In this document: piece after piece, positions 16,596-25,551 of the stretch
Layout of the letters: every line of letters starts with the position of its first letter
Numbering within the stretch: position 1 is the stretch's first letter
From: Methylophilales bacterium UBA4017
GTDB taxonomy: Bacteria > Pseudomonadota > Gammaproteobacteria > Burkholderiales > Methylophilaceae
DNA: 56,217 bases
NCBI GenBank assembly: GCA_002384685.1
Contig: DGAZ01000011.1
Coordinates: forward strand, 1-56,217
Direction of reading: 5' to 3'
Translations under genes and position numbers: made by a program
The notes under the pieces: generated by a model
What the model was told of the DNA's origin: nothing
What the model saw: only the letters and a program-made list of their open reading frames with translations
Databases searched by the model: none

Positions 16596-16736
16596 ATGCT
16601 TAAAGAAAACTTACCTACTAAAAAATGTTCTGCGTGTGAGAGACCATTCAAGTGGAGGAAAAAGTGGAAATTATGCTGGGACTCTGTTAAATATTGTTCA
16701 AAGCGCTGTCAAAATAAAAGGTCTAGCACGATATGA
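16596..16736 (+). CDS. DUF2256 zinc-ribbon-like small protein (46 aa)
   Basis: A 46-codon frame with two cysteine pairs (KKCSACERPF and YCSKRCQNK) around FKWRKKWKLCWDSVKY, which is the pattern of the DUF2256 family. The four cysteines probably bind zinc. DUF2256 genes are known as neighbours of photolyase/cryptochrome genes. Here the stop overlaps the start of cryptochrome DASH as ATGA, so the two are almost certainly co-translated. Function unknown. Confidence 0.88.
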   Translation: MLKENLPTKKCSACERPFKWRKKWKLCWDSVKYCSKRCQNKRSSTI

Positions 16737-18016
16737 AAAGTATCTATTGGTTTAGAAATGACCTACGATTGAAAGATAATCTAGCGTTAAATTACGCGTT
16801 AAATAATTCTGAACATATCTTGTTTATACATATTGATGATACTCAAAATGACAAAAATTCTTCATGGGGATTTAAGCGCAGAGGAAAGCATAGAAACATA
16901 TTTATGCTTCAGGGGTTAGAGGATCTGCAAAAGGATTTAAATGCTTACGCACACACGCTTAACAGATTCGTGGGGGACCCCAGAAATATTTTTGAAGGCC
17001 TTATTAAACAATATAAAATTAACTCGGTTTTTTGCGAAGCTATCTTTGCACCTGAAGAGCAAGAGAAAGAAAAGTCCATTAAGGAGTTAGGGGTAACAAT
17101 ACATGCGCACTTCCAATCATCGTTATATATGCCGGAACATTTACCTTTTGAATTAAAAGACCTGCCCGACGTATTTACTCAGTTTCGAAATAAAATTGAA
17201 GCAGAAGGCATTGTTCCCGAAGAACCTGTTGTGCTTTCTGAGCGCATCAAAGAGATACTTCCTATTTCTATAGTCAAGGAGAATCTCTTCCTACCCATAT
17301 TTACAGAGGCCTATGTCAATAGCTCCTTTCCCATTTCTGATAAAAAATTTAAAGGGGGTGAACGAAATGCAAATTTATATATACACCATTATTTTAAAAG
17401 TAAATATCCCGAAACTTATAAGTTGACTAGAAATAATCTGATGGGTATCGAATGCTCAACAAAATTTTCACCTTGGCTCTCATTAGGTTTTATATCCCCT
17501 AACCAGATATATAAAGCACTAAAAGAATACGAAAGAAAAAATACTGCAAACGAAAGTACATATTGGATTTTTTTCGAATTATTATGGCGAGATTATTTTA
17601 GATTTTTGTTCATGAAATACGGGAAAAAACTCTTTTATAAAAAAGGACTAGGACTTTCAAACAATAATTGTCAGCACGACGAAAAAAAATTTAATGCCTG
17701 GAGAAACGGAAAAACGCCTAGCAGCTTTATCAATGCCGGAATATGTGAGTTGAATCAAACGGGCTTTATATCAAATAGAATGAGACAAATACTCGCAAGT
17801 TATTTAGTGAATGAGCTTGCCTGTGATTGGCGAGCTGGAGCAGCATGGTTTGAGCATCAGTTGATTGATTATGATGTTTATAGCAACTATGCGAATTGGT
17901 CATATATTGCAGGGGTAGGGACTGACCCACGTGGTGGCAGACATTTTAATGTAGATAAACAAAAAAACACATATGATCCGGACGGATCATATGAAAAAGT
18001 ATGGAAAAAACTATGA
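16733..18016 (+). CDS. Cryptochrome DASH
   Basis: A flavoprotein of the photolyase/cryptochrome superfamily, 427 aa. The N-terminal antenna-binding fold begins YWFRNDLRL. The FAD domain has SPWLSLGFISP, ELLWRDYFRF, TGFISNRMRQ and DWRAGAAWFEHQLIDYD. The C-terminal segment GTDPRGGRHFN followed by YDPDGSY is diagnostic of the DASH class, which repairs pyrimidine dimers in single-stranded DNA and may sense blue light. It overlaps the DUF2256 gene in front and the iron-sulfur photolyase behind, both as ATGA. Confidence 0.93.
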   Translation: MKSIYWFRNDLRLKDNLALNYALNNSEHILFIHIDDTQNDKNSSWGFKRRGKHRNIFMLQGLEDLQKDLNAYAHTLNRFVGDPRNIFEGLIKQYKINSVFCEAIFAPEEQEKEKSIKELGVTIHAHFQSSLYMPEHLPFELKDLPDVFTQFRNKIEAEGIVPEEPVVLSERIKEILPISIVKENLFLPIFTEAYVNSSFPISDKKFKGGERNANLYIHHYFKSKYPETYKLTRNNLMGIECSTKFSPWLSLGFISPNQIYKALKEYERKNTANESTYWIFFELLWRDYFRFLFMKYGKKLFYKKGLGLSNNNCQHDEKKFNAWRNGKTPSSFINAGICELNQTGFISNRMRQILASYLVNELACDWRAGAAWFEHQLIDYDVYSNYANWSYIAGVGTDPRGGRHFNVDKQKNTYDPDGSYEKVWKKL

Positions 18017-19539
18017 GAAAGTTAAGACTAATTTTAGGAGACCAACTAAATATTAACCATTCATGGTTTGACTATCCCGATGATGATTGTATCTATGTAA
18101 TGATGGAAATAAAGCAGGAAACAAGCTATGTGTTACATCATATCCAAAAAATACTGGCAATATTTTCTGCAATGAGGGCATTTTGTGCCTTACTTGAGAA
18201 GAAAAAATTCCAGGTTTTTTATATAAAAATAAGTGACCAAGAAAACCAACACAATTTCCTAGACAATTTAAGAACTATTATTCACCAAAATAAAATTGAT
18301 GTTTTAGAGTTCCAGGATCCTGATGAGCATCGTTTAGATTTGTTATTAGGTGAACTCAATCACTCCTTAAATATTCCTGTGGAAAGCGTAAGTACAGAGC
18401 ACTTTCTAACATCTAGAGATGAGGTAGGCCAATTTTTTTTGGATAAAAAACAATGGAGAATGGAAAATTTTTATCGATATATACGTATTAAATATGATGT
18501 TTTAATGGAGGGTGGTTCTCCTATTGGAGGTAAGTGGAATTATGATGCTTCTAATAGAAAGAGATGGGATGGCATGCCACCAGAACCTGAAGATTTTCGG
18601 CCTATACATAATCACAGAAAAATTCTTGAAGAGATTAACAGTGTAAATATTCAGCATTTTGGGGAGGCTAATGCAGAGAATTTTAGATGGCCCATAGACA
18701 GACAAGAGTCGTTTGCTATGTTGGAACAATTCATAAAAAACGATTTAAGGCATTTTGGCGATTATCAAGATGCTATGCATAGTGATAGTTGGCGATTATT
18801 TCATTCCTTCCTTTCATTTTCATTAAATACAAAAATGTTGGCACCATTAGAAGTAATAAAAATGGTTGAAGACTCCTACCATAAGAATTCGCTCCCCCTT
18901 AATGCGGTTGAAGGATTTATAAGGCAAATTTTGGGCTGGCGAGAATACATAAGAGGAATCTACTGGGCAAAAATGCCTGGGTATAATCATTTGAATTATT
19001 TTAACCACAATAATGATTTACCTAAATGGTTTTGGACAGGTAAAACTAAAATGAATTGCCTCGCTAGAAGCATTACTCAATCATTAACTCATTCTTATGC
19101 ACACCATATACAAAGGCTTATGGTGATTGGCAACTTTAGTTTGCTTGCTGGCGTTAATCCAGAAAAGGTCCACCATTGGTATTTGGGAATATATATTGAT
19201 GCATTCGAATGGGTTGAGTTACCAAACACAATAGGCATGAGTCAATATGCAGACGGAGGGTTCCTTGCAAGCAAGCCTTATGTATCTTCAGCCGCTTACA
19301 TAAATAAGATGAGCAATTATTGCTCTAGTTGCTCTTACAATTTTAAGGAACGGATTGGAGAAAATGCATGCCCATTCAATTCAATGTATTGGAATTTTTT
19401 TGAAAGACACAAAGAGAAATTATCAACAAATCCGAGACTAGGTATTGTGAATAGCCAACTAAAAAAAATGAATGCCACAGATAAGGATGCAATTATAAAG
19501 CAGGCAAAAAACTATACTAATAACCTGGACAAACTTTAA
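18013..19539 (+). CDS. Iron-sulfur photolyase/cryptochrome (FeS-BCP, PhrB-like)
   Basis: A second, distantly related photolyase-family flavoprotein, 508 aa. The N-terminus RLILGDQLN marks the FeS-BCP/CryPro class, whose members repair (6-4) photoproducts. Four cysteines expected to hold a [4Fe-4S] cluster are present at residues 349, 437, 440 and 453; this spacing equals that of the Agrobacterium PhrB cluster as I remember it. I chose ATG at 18013 (ATGA overlap with the preceding stop) over 18001. The stop shares TTAA with the converging prmA. Confidence 0.92.
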   Translation: MRKLRLILGDQLNINHSWFDYPDDDCIYVMMEIKQETSYVLHHIQKILAIFSAMRAFCALLEKKKFQVFYIKISDQENQHNFLDNLRTIIHQNKIDVLEFQDPDEHRLDLLLGELNHSLNIPVESVSTEHFLTSRDEVGQFFLDKKQWRMENFYRYIRIKYDVLMEGGSPIGGKWNYDASNRKRWDGMPPEPEDFRPIHNHRKILEEINSVNIQHFGEANAENFRWPIDRQESFAMLEQFIKNDLRHFGDYQDAMHSDSWRLFHSFLSFSLNTKMLAPLEVIKMVEDSYHKNSLPLNAVEGFIRQILGWREYIRGIYWAKMPGYNHLNYFNHNNDLPKWFWTGKTKMNCLARSITQSLTHSYAHHIQRLMVIGNFSLLAGVNPEKVHHWYLGIYIDAFEWVELPNTIGMSQYADGGFLASKPYVSSAAYINKMSNYCSSCSYNFKERIGENACPFNSMYWNFFERHKEKLSTNPRLGIVNSQLKKMNATDKDAIIKQAKNYTNNLDKL

Positions 19540-20420
19540 TTTTTTTCACCTGAAAGACATACCCAACCATCTTTATAACTTGATTCATTCATTGAAAACC
19601 AAGTACTGTATATCTCTTTTATTTCATTTTCTTGACTTTTTAACACCCCAGAAAGAGCAATTTTTCCTTTTGGTAAGCATGAGGATGCTATTGCAGGAGC
19701 CAAGACGGTAAGTGCACTAGACAAGATATTGGCAACAATAATATTGGCCTTGAATGAAAACTTTTCTTTAGTATCGTTAACATCAATTGAAACATTATTA
19801 ATGGCGGCATTTTGATTGCTCGCGATAATTGCTTGGGGATCAATGTCTACAGCCAGCACCTTATTGGCACCTAATTTTTTAGCGCAAATAGCTAAAATAC
19901 CAGATCCACAACCATAATCTAAAACATCATCACCTTTCCCTAGATTGTCTAGAATCCATTCAATGCATAAATGAGTTGTTGGATGTGACCCTGTGCCAAA
20001 TGCAAGGCCTGGATCTAGAATAAGATTAATGGCTTTTTCGTTTTGAACGCTATGCCACGACGGAATAATCCAAACTTGATCCCTAATAGAAATAGGATGA
20101 AATTGAGCTTGCGTAAGTTTTACCCAATCCTGATCTTCAATATTTTTGAATTCTGACCTTAACTTCACATTAAATAAATTTTCTAATGCCGCAAGAGCTT
20201 TTTTGGCTTCTCTATCGTTATTGAACATTGCATCTATTTGGGTATGTTGCCAAAATTGCTGAGGCCCATTATGCGGTTCACCAAAAATCATCTCTTCATC
20301 ATTGTTGTTTAAGTTTTTGTCTTGAATCGAAGAAGATAATGCTCCATGCTCTAAAAGAAAGTCACTAAATTCCTCTGCTTGGTCTCTTGTGGAAACAATG
20401 GATAGATTTATCCATGACAT
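19536..20420 (-). CDS. prmA: Ribosomal protein L11 methyltransferase
   Basis: Trimethylates ribosomal protein L11 with S-adenosylmethionine. The C-terminal methyltransferase domain shows motif I DYGCGSGILAI and the acidic VDIDPQAI after it; GLAFGTGSHPTT upstream is typical of PrmA. A NILSS segment matches the NxxxxP-like substrate motif region. Length 294 aa. It follows accC by one base, in the common betaproteobacterial order accB-accC-prmA. Confidence 0.95.
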   Translation of the reverse strand: MSWINLSIVSTRDQAEEFSDFLLEHGALSSSIQDKNLNNNDEEMIFGEPHNGPQQFWQHTQIDAMFNNDREAKKALAALENLFNVKLRSEFKNIEDQDWVKLTQAQFHPISIRDQVWIIPSWHSVQNEKAINLILDPGLAFGTGSHPTTHLCIEWILDNLGKGDDVLDYGCGSGILAICAKKLGANKVLAVDIDPQAIIASNQNAAINNVSIDVNDTKEKFSFKANIIVANILSSALTVLAPAIASSCLPKGKIALSGVLKSQENEIKEIYSTWFSMNESSYKDGWVCLSGEKN

Positions 20421-20421
20421 C

Positions 20422-21768
20422 CTATAATTTTTTCGCTAACTTATTTTCTAGGTAATGAATATTAACTCCACCTTCCTTAAAGGCTAAATCATCCAACAAG
20501 TCTCTATGCAATGCTATGTTGGTTTTTATACCTTCAATTAAAATTTCTGATAAAGCTATTTGCATTCTTGCAATAGCTTGCTCCCTGCTTGAACCATAAC
20601 AAATTAATTTTCCTATCATAGAGTCATAATTTGATGGTACTTTGTACCCTCCATAAGCATGAGTATCTATTCTTACACCAGGACCTCCTGGAAGATGAAA
20701 GCGTGAAATAGTCCCTGGGGAAGGCATAAAAGTATAAGGGTCTTCAGCATTTAGTCGACATTCTATAGCGTGGCCATTTGATTGCACGTTTCTTTGTTTA
20801 ATTTTTAATTTTTCACCAAAGGCAATTTTAATTTGCTCTTGAACTAAATCTAAGCCCGTAATCATTTCAGTAACCGTATGTTCAACCTGAAGTCGGGTAT
20901 TCATTTCAATAAAAAAGAACTCTTCATTTTCATATAAAAATTCAAATGTTCCCGCACCCCGGTAACCAATTTTCTTACAGGCATCAGCGCATCTTTGGCC
21001 CATTTTCTCTCTTAATCTTTGAGGAATACCAGGAGCGGGAGCCTCTTCAATAACTTTTTGATTTCTTCGTTGCAAAGAACAGTCTCGGTCCCATAAATGA
21101 ATAGCATTCCCCTGCCCATCGGCAAGGACTTGAAATTCAACATGACGAGGGGTTTCTAAATACTTTTCCATATAAACGGTAGCGTTTCCAAACGCTGCTT
21201 CAGCCTCGGCTTTGGTCATAGCAACCGAATTTAAGATAGCCGCTTCAGTATGAACGACGCGCATTCCACGACCACCCCCACCACCTGCTGCTTTTACTAT
21301 GACGGGGTAACCAATTTTACGTGCAATTTCTTTAATTTCATCTGGGTCATCCGCTAATGCTCCCTCAGACCCTGGCACACAAGGAACCCCTGCTTTTTTC
21401 ATAGCAACCTTCGCACTTACCTTGTCACCCATAAGCCTAATAGTTTCTGCTCGGGGCCCGATGAAAGTAAAGCCACTTTTTTCTACCCGCTCAGCAAAGT
21501 CTGCATTTTCCGATAGAAAGCCATAGCCAGGATGTATTGCCTGCGCATCAGTCACTTCGGCTGCACTTATAATTGCTGGGACATTAAGGTAACTTAAGTT
21601 AGAAGGGGCAGGGCCTATACAAACCGATTCATCTGATAATTTTACATACTTTGCATCGGCATCTGCTTGTGAGTAAACGGCAACTGTTTTAATGCCCATT
21701 TCACGACATGCCCTTAATATTCTTAAAGCTATTTCGCCACGATTGGCAATTAAAATTTTCTCAAACAT
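20422..21768 (-). CDS. accC: Acetyl-CoA carboxylase, biotin carboxylase subunit
   Basis: Carboxylates the biotin on AccB using ATP and bicarbonate, the first half of malonyl-CoA synthesis for fatty acids. It is an ATP-grasp enzyme of 448 aa: N-terminal LIANRGEIA, glycine-rich ATP loop AAGGGGGRGMR, EYLETPRHVEFQV-type central segment, and RLQVEHTVTE with the catalytic region. All expected segments are intact. It lies 16 bases after accB. Confidence 0.97.
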   Translation of the reverse strand: MFEKILIANRGEIALRILRACREMGIKTVAVYSQADADAKYVKLSDESVCIGPAPSNLSYLNVPAIISAAEVTDAQAIHPGYGFLSENADFAERVEKSGFTFIGPRAETIRLMGDKVSAKVAMKKAGVPCVPGSEGALADDPDEIKEIARKIGYPVIVKAAGGGGGRGMRVVHTEAAILNSVAMTKAEAEAAFGNATVYMEKYLETPRHVEFQVLADGQGNAIHLWDRDCSLQRRNQKVIEEAPAPGIPQRLREKMGQRCADACKKIGYRGAGTFEFLYENEEFFFIEMNTRLQVEHTVTEMITGLDLVQEQIKIAFGEKLKIKQRNVQSNGHAIECRLNAEDPYTFMPSPGTISRFHLPGGPGVRIDTHAYGGYKVPSNYDSMIGKLICYGSSREQAIARMQIALSEILIEGIKTNIALHRDLLDDLAFKEGGVNIHYLENKLAKKL

Positions 21769-21784
21769 AGTTTAATTGTCCAGA

Positions 21785-22249
21785 CTATTCAATAATAAAA
21801 AGAGGTTCACCAAATTCAACTGGCTGCCCATTTTCTATAAGAATATTTTTTATTACGCCGTCTGCATCACTTTCTATTTCATTTAATATTTTCATGGCTT
21901 CGATGATACAAAGCGTATCTCCTTTTTTAACCGATGAACCCACTTCTACAAACGAACCTGCATCAGGCGATGATGCTCTATAAAAAGTACCCACCATAGG
22001 GGATGTTACTTGATGTCCTTGTTGCAGAGGGATAGGAGCTATGGTTTCAGTCGCGCTGGTTGGAATGTGCGATGCCGGCTGGTTCATTGGCGCTTGCATT
22101 TGCGGCATTTGCATATATTGCATAGGTTGTTGGGTATTATTGGGTTGGCGGCTTATTCTTACCTTTTCCTCTCCCTCAGTTAGCTCTATTTCTGCTATTC
22201 CAGATTCTTCAACCAAATCAATTAATTTTTTTAATTTTCTAAGATCCAT
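21785..22249 (-). CDS. accB: Biotin carboxyl carrier protein of acetyl-CoA carboxylase
   Basis: Carries the carboxyl group on biotin between AccC and the transferase. The C-terminal biotinyl domain has EAMKILNEI; K120 is the biotinylated lysine. A proline-, glutamine- and methionine-rich linker (about residues 33-75) joins it to the N-terminal segment. Length 154 aa. Encoded between aroQ and accC in one run. Confidence 0.97.
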   Translation of the reverse strand: MDLRKLKKLIDLVEESGIAEIELTEGEEKVRISRQPNNTQQPMQYMQMPQMQAPMNQPASHIPTSATETIAPIPLQQGHQVTSPMVGTFYRASSPDAGSFVEVGSSVKKGDTLCIIEAMKILNEIESDADGVIKNILIENGQPVEFGEPLFIIE

Positions 22250-22264
22250 ATTTACCTCTTTAAA

Positions 22265-22696
22265 TTATTTTTGTTGAGCGGCGTATCTTAACGCTGCAAG
22301 ATAGCCCTCGGCACCAAAACCGCTTATGACTCCAACAGCTATATCGGAGAAGAAGGACTCTTTTCTAAAGGATTCTCTGGCGAATACATTTGAAAGGTGA
22401 ACTTCAATGAAAGGAATGTTAATCGCTGCAAGAGCATCACGGATTGACACTGACGTATGCGTAAAAGCGGCAGGGTTGATAATAATAAAATCTACTTTTA
22501 TGCTATGAATTTTATGAAGAATTTCTGCTTCACTGTTACTTTGAAACGTCTCAATAGCAATATTTAATTTTAATGCTTCGGCTTCAATTTGAGAATTAAT
22601 GCCTTCTAAGGTAGTGCTTCCATAATGCTCAGGCTCTCTTTCTCCCAAGAGATTAAGATTGGGCCCATGAATCACTGCAACACTTTTTATCGCCAT
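22265..22696 (-). CDS. aroQ: 3-dehydroquinate dehydratase, type II
   Basis: Third step of the shikimate pathway, 3-dehydroquinate to 3-dehydroshikimate. The N-terminal GPNLNLLGEREPEHYG holds the catalytic tyrosine and the flexible-loop arginine; NPAAFTHTS and EVHLSN are the substrate-binding segments. Here the usual GA in NPGA is AA. I chose ATG at 22696 (MAIKS) over 22705; length 143 aa is normal. It is followed by accB after 15 bases. Confidence 0.95.
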   Translation of the reverse strand: MAIKSVAVIHGPNLNLLGEREPEHYGSTTLEGINSQIEAEALKLNIAIETFQSNSEAEILHKIHSIKVDFIIINPAAFTHTSVSIRDALAAINIPFIEVHLSNVFARESFRKESFFSDIAVGVISGFGAEGYLAALRYAAQQK

Positions 22697-22728
22697 ATCA
22701 CACACTTTATTAAAAAAACTGAAATGAC

Positions 22729-22758
22729 ATTTTAGACGATTATGGTGTTATTTGTCTA
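22729..22758 (-). promoter_or_regulatory. Possible promoter for aroQ-accB-accC-prmA
   Basis: On the minus strand TAGACA (22758-22753) and TAAAAT (22734-22729) are 18 bases apart, about 33 bases before the aroQ ATG. The match is moderate and the region is AT-rich, so this is a weak call. Confidence 0.35.
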
Positions 22759-22793
22759 CAATTAGATTAATTTTAAAAGATTTTGAGGATTTT

Positions 22794-23309
22794 TTATCGA
22801 GTGCGCTGGCTTAGTGATTGATTTAAATCGCTTATTTTAACTTTACCATAAAACCTATTATTTATTGACCCATCTGGAGATATGATAACCGTAAAGGGAA
22901 GAACGCCCCTCTCATTGCCTAGAGATTTTGCCAAATTTACGCCCTCCATATCATTTGATACAAGAGATGGGTAATGAATGGGCACCTCCTCCTGAAATTT
23001 AATAACGTCATCGATGCCGTCAATAGCTATACCAATTAGTTGTACGCGGGTTTTTTTGTAAAAATCATTTAACTCCGGTATCTCTTCTCTGCAGGGAGCA
23101 CACCATGTTGCCCAAAAATTAACAACCAACCATTCACCTTCATATTTATTTATAGGTAACATTTCTTTTTGCGTGCTCATTAGCTGCATACTAAACAATG
23201 CTTTGCTTTCTGGGTTTGAGCCCTCTAATGATTGTGTATGAAATAAAAATCCAGCACCTAATGAGACACATGAAAGCATGACAATCAAAAAAGTTTTCTT
23301 AATGCTCAT
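22794..23309 (-). CDS. TlpA/ResA-type thioredoxin-fold protein
   Basis: An exported thiol-disulfide oxidoreductase, 171 aa. An N-terminal membrane anchor or signal (FLIVMLSCVSLGAGFLF) is followed by a thioredoxin fold with the active site WCAPC in NFWATWCAPCREE and a cis-proline region (GVLPFTV). It probably accepts electrons from DsbD, whose gene overlaps it by 11 bases, and reduces periplasmic thiols, for example in cytochrome c maturation. Confidence 0.92.
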   Translation of the reverse strand: MSIKKTFLIVMLSCVSLGAGFLFHTQSLEGSNPESKALFSMQLMSTQKEMLPINKYEGEWLVVNFWATWCAPCREEIPELNDFYKKTRVQLIGIAIDGIDDVIKFQEEVPIHYPSLVSNDMEGVNLAKSLGNERGVLPFTVIISPDGSINNRFYGKVKISDLNQSLSQRTR

Positions 23310-25014
23310 AATCTATTATTTTCTCTAAGAGCATATTAAACTCTTCAGCATTTTTAAAGCCTATCACATCAAATTGTTTTAAATGGCGGCCCTTCTTGTC
23401 AAAAAACAGAATAGCAGGAGGGCCAAAAAGATTAAATGCCGTTAAAAGAGCCTTATCGTTAATACTATTGTCTGTTACATCAGCCTTTATCAAACTAAAT
23501 TTCTTCATCGACATGATTACCTCTGGATTGGTAAAGGTATGTTTTTCATATTCTAGACAAGCCACACACCAGTCGGCATAAAAATCTAACATTGTTGGGA
23601 GTTCGTTTGTGGATTGTAGTTTAAGTTTAAGCTCATCAAGACTACTAACATGGTTAAATACAATATTTGATATTTGGTTATTTTTCTTTAACTCGTTGGA
23701 TATATTTGAGATTAAAAGTGAGCCCGCAATAATAAAAAGTACTAATAAAGCAAAAATATTTTTTCGCTTAGTGTAGATAAAAGTTCGCTTTTTCCTAATA
23801 CTAAAAAAGACAGCAACAGCTAAGATAGCCAGAAGCAAAGAAAAAAATAATAAGTCTGGCATAAGAGGTCTTAAGATATAAGCTGACATTGCAAGCAAAA
23901 TAAAACCAATTATTTTCTTAATATAGTCCATCCATAACCCAGGTTTTGGAAGAAATGACTTGGAAGTAAACCCTATCAATAAGAGTGGCAAGCTCATACC
24001 TAATGCCAAGAACAATAAAGAGAGGCCACCAACAAATACATCTCCACTTTGACCTATGAATAATATAGCTGCAGCTAAAGGGGGTGCTACGCAAGGACTA
24101 AGAATTAATGCAGAAAAAAGGCCCATCAGAAAAACGCTAGTAATTCCTCCACCCATAAAGCGCTCAGTAAAGCTAGAAATAGTATTATTGGTGCCCAAAG
24201 GTATGTTAATTCTAATTACATCTAACATCATCAATGCAAACAACAAGAACATAGCGCTACTAAAGTATAAAAAATTTGTGTTTTGTATGCTGCTTGATAG
24301 TAATGTACCTGTAAACCCCGCAAAAACCCCAAGACTTGTGTAAGTAAAGCAAACACCTAAAACATAAGCAAAGGTGAGTGACCGGGCCTTCCTCTTACCT
24401 GAGGATATAATAATGCCAGATAATATTGGAACCATAGGGAGGACACAAGGCGTTACTGATAACAATATACCGGAGACTAAAAAGCCTAAGATTACTAGCA
24501 CTAAATTATCATTAAGCATTTTATTTTTAATGGAAGAAATTTCGGATATGTCATGATTATTTGAGCCTTTATTAAGCTTAATAGTCAAAGGGATAGTGGT
24601 CGGGGGATAGCATAAGCCACTATCGCTGCATCCTTGAAATTTTAGACTGGCCTGTGCGATACCGTCAGGTTTTTTTCTAAATTTGGCTGAAAGCACAATA
24701 CCGCCATAAAAAACCTCTTGTTTGCCAAAATACTCATCTTCCTTGATGGTTCCTGACGGGTAATTGATTTCGTAGGCTAATGGCTGGGTCGAAATAATTT
24801 CAAATTTGGATTTGTATAGATAATAACCCTCAGCTATATCAAGGGTGATGCGAAGATTTTTTTCCCCATCAAATTCAGCCTTAACTAATTTAAAAGCCTC
24901 GTCAGCCGGTAAAAATTTAGCTGCGCCCTTAACAAAAGTATTCTCTGCCTGGACGTTACCAACAAAAATGCTAATGCATAGTAAAAAAAACAATGATTTT
25001 ATAAGCTTGGGCAT
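23299..25014 (-). CDS. dsbD: Thiol:disulfide interchange protein DsbD
   Basis: Moves reducing power from cytoplasmic thioredoxin to the periplasm. Three domains are visible in 571 aa: a signal peptide and N-terminal immunoglobulin-like domain with the cysteine pair in CSDSGLC; a membrane domain of eight helices with cysteines in VTPCVLP and LSPCVAPP; and a C-terminal thioredoxin domain with WCVAC. All six functional cysteines are present. Its partner TlpA-like gene follows with an overlap. Confidence 0.95.
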   Translation of the reverse strand: MPKLIKSLFFLLCISIFVGNVQAENTFVKGAAKFLPADEAFKLVKAEFDGEKNLRITLDIAEGYYLYKSKFEIISTQPLAYEINYPSGTIKEDEYFGKQEVFYGGIVLSAKFRKKPDGIAQASLKFQGCSDSGLCYPPTTIPLTIKLNKGSNNHDISEISSIKNKMLNDNLVLVILGFLVSGILLSVTPCVLPMVPILSGIIISSGKRKARSLTFAYVLGVCFTYTSLGVFAGFTGTLLSSSIQNTNFLYFSSAMFLLFALMMLDVIRINIPLGTNNTISSFTERFMGGGITSVFLMGLFSALILSPCVAPPLAAAILFIGQSGDVFVGGLSLLFLALGMSLPLLLIGFTSKSFLPKPGLWMDYIKKIIGFILLAMSAYILRPLMPDLLFFSLLLAILAVAVFFSIRKKRTFIYTKRKNIFALLVLFIIAGSLLISNISNELKKNNQISNIVFNHVSSLDELKLKLQSTNELPTMLDFYADWCVACLEYEKHTFTNPEVIMSMKKFSLIKADVTDNSINDKALLTAFNLFGPPAILFFDKKGRHLKQFDVIGFKNAEEFNMLLEKIIDYEH

Positions 25015-25142
25015 CTTTTATTAGTTAATTGCAGTCTATAATAAGTGAATGAGAGTTACTTTACGTGCTTTAAGTTCGAAAAAACTACCTTAACCTTATT
25101 TTATCTTGAATTAAAACAACAAACTATTTTAATTAAAAAACT

Positions 25143-25550
25143 ATGAGACTAATATTTATTTCAGCGTTATTTTTATTACCTTTCATTGAGATATGGGGCC
25201 TCTTCAAATTTGGTTCAATGTATGGCTGGTGGTTTTTTCTTTATATAGTTGTTATGGCCATCCTAGGTTGGCAACTCATTCAAGATGAAAAAGCGCTTGT
25301 CCTAGGTAAGTTGATGGGTATGATTGCGCAAGGCGGGAACTTGGCTGCGGCCATACTAGGGAGTGCTAAAAACTTGCTTGCTGGCGCGTTATTTATATTT
25401 CCTGGAATTTTTACCGATATGATTGGTTTTATTTTATTGATCATTCCAATTCAAACTTCAATAAATAATAACTTCCAGGACTTCAAATCAAATAAACCAA
25501 CAACTAAAGATGATGCAATAGAGGGTGAGTATCGAAGGGAAGAAGACTAA
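25143..25550 (+). CDS. fxsA: FxsA family inner-membrane protein
   Basis: A 135-aa membrane protein with about three to four helices and a charged, flexible C-terminus. The segments PFIEIWGLFKFG, GWQLIQDE and FPGIFTDMIGFILLI are typical of FxsA, best known for affecting phage T7 exclusion; its normal role is unclear. The next gene begins 1 base after its stop, so the two are likely co-transcribed. The 128 bases upstream are shared with divergent dsbD. Confidence 0.9.
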   Translation: MRLIFISALFLLPFIEIWGLFKFGSMYGWWFFLYIVVMAILGWQLIQDEKALVLGKLMGMIAQGGNLAAAILGSAKNLLAGALFIFPGIFTDMIGFILLIIPIQTSINNNFQDFKSNKPTTKDDAIEGEYRREED

Positions 25551-25551
25551 A

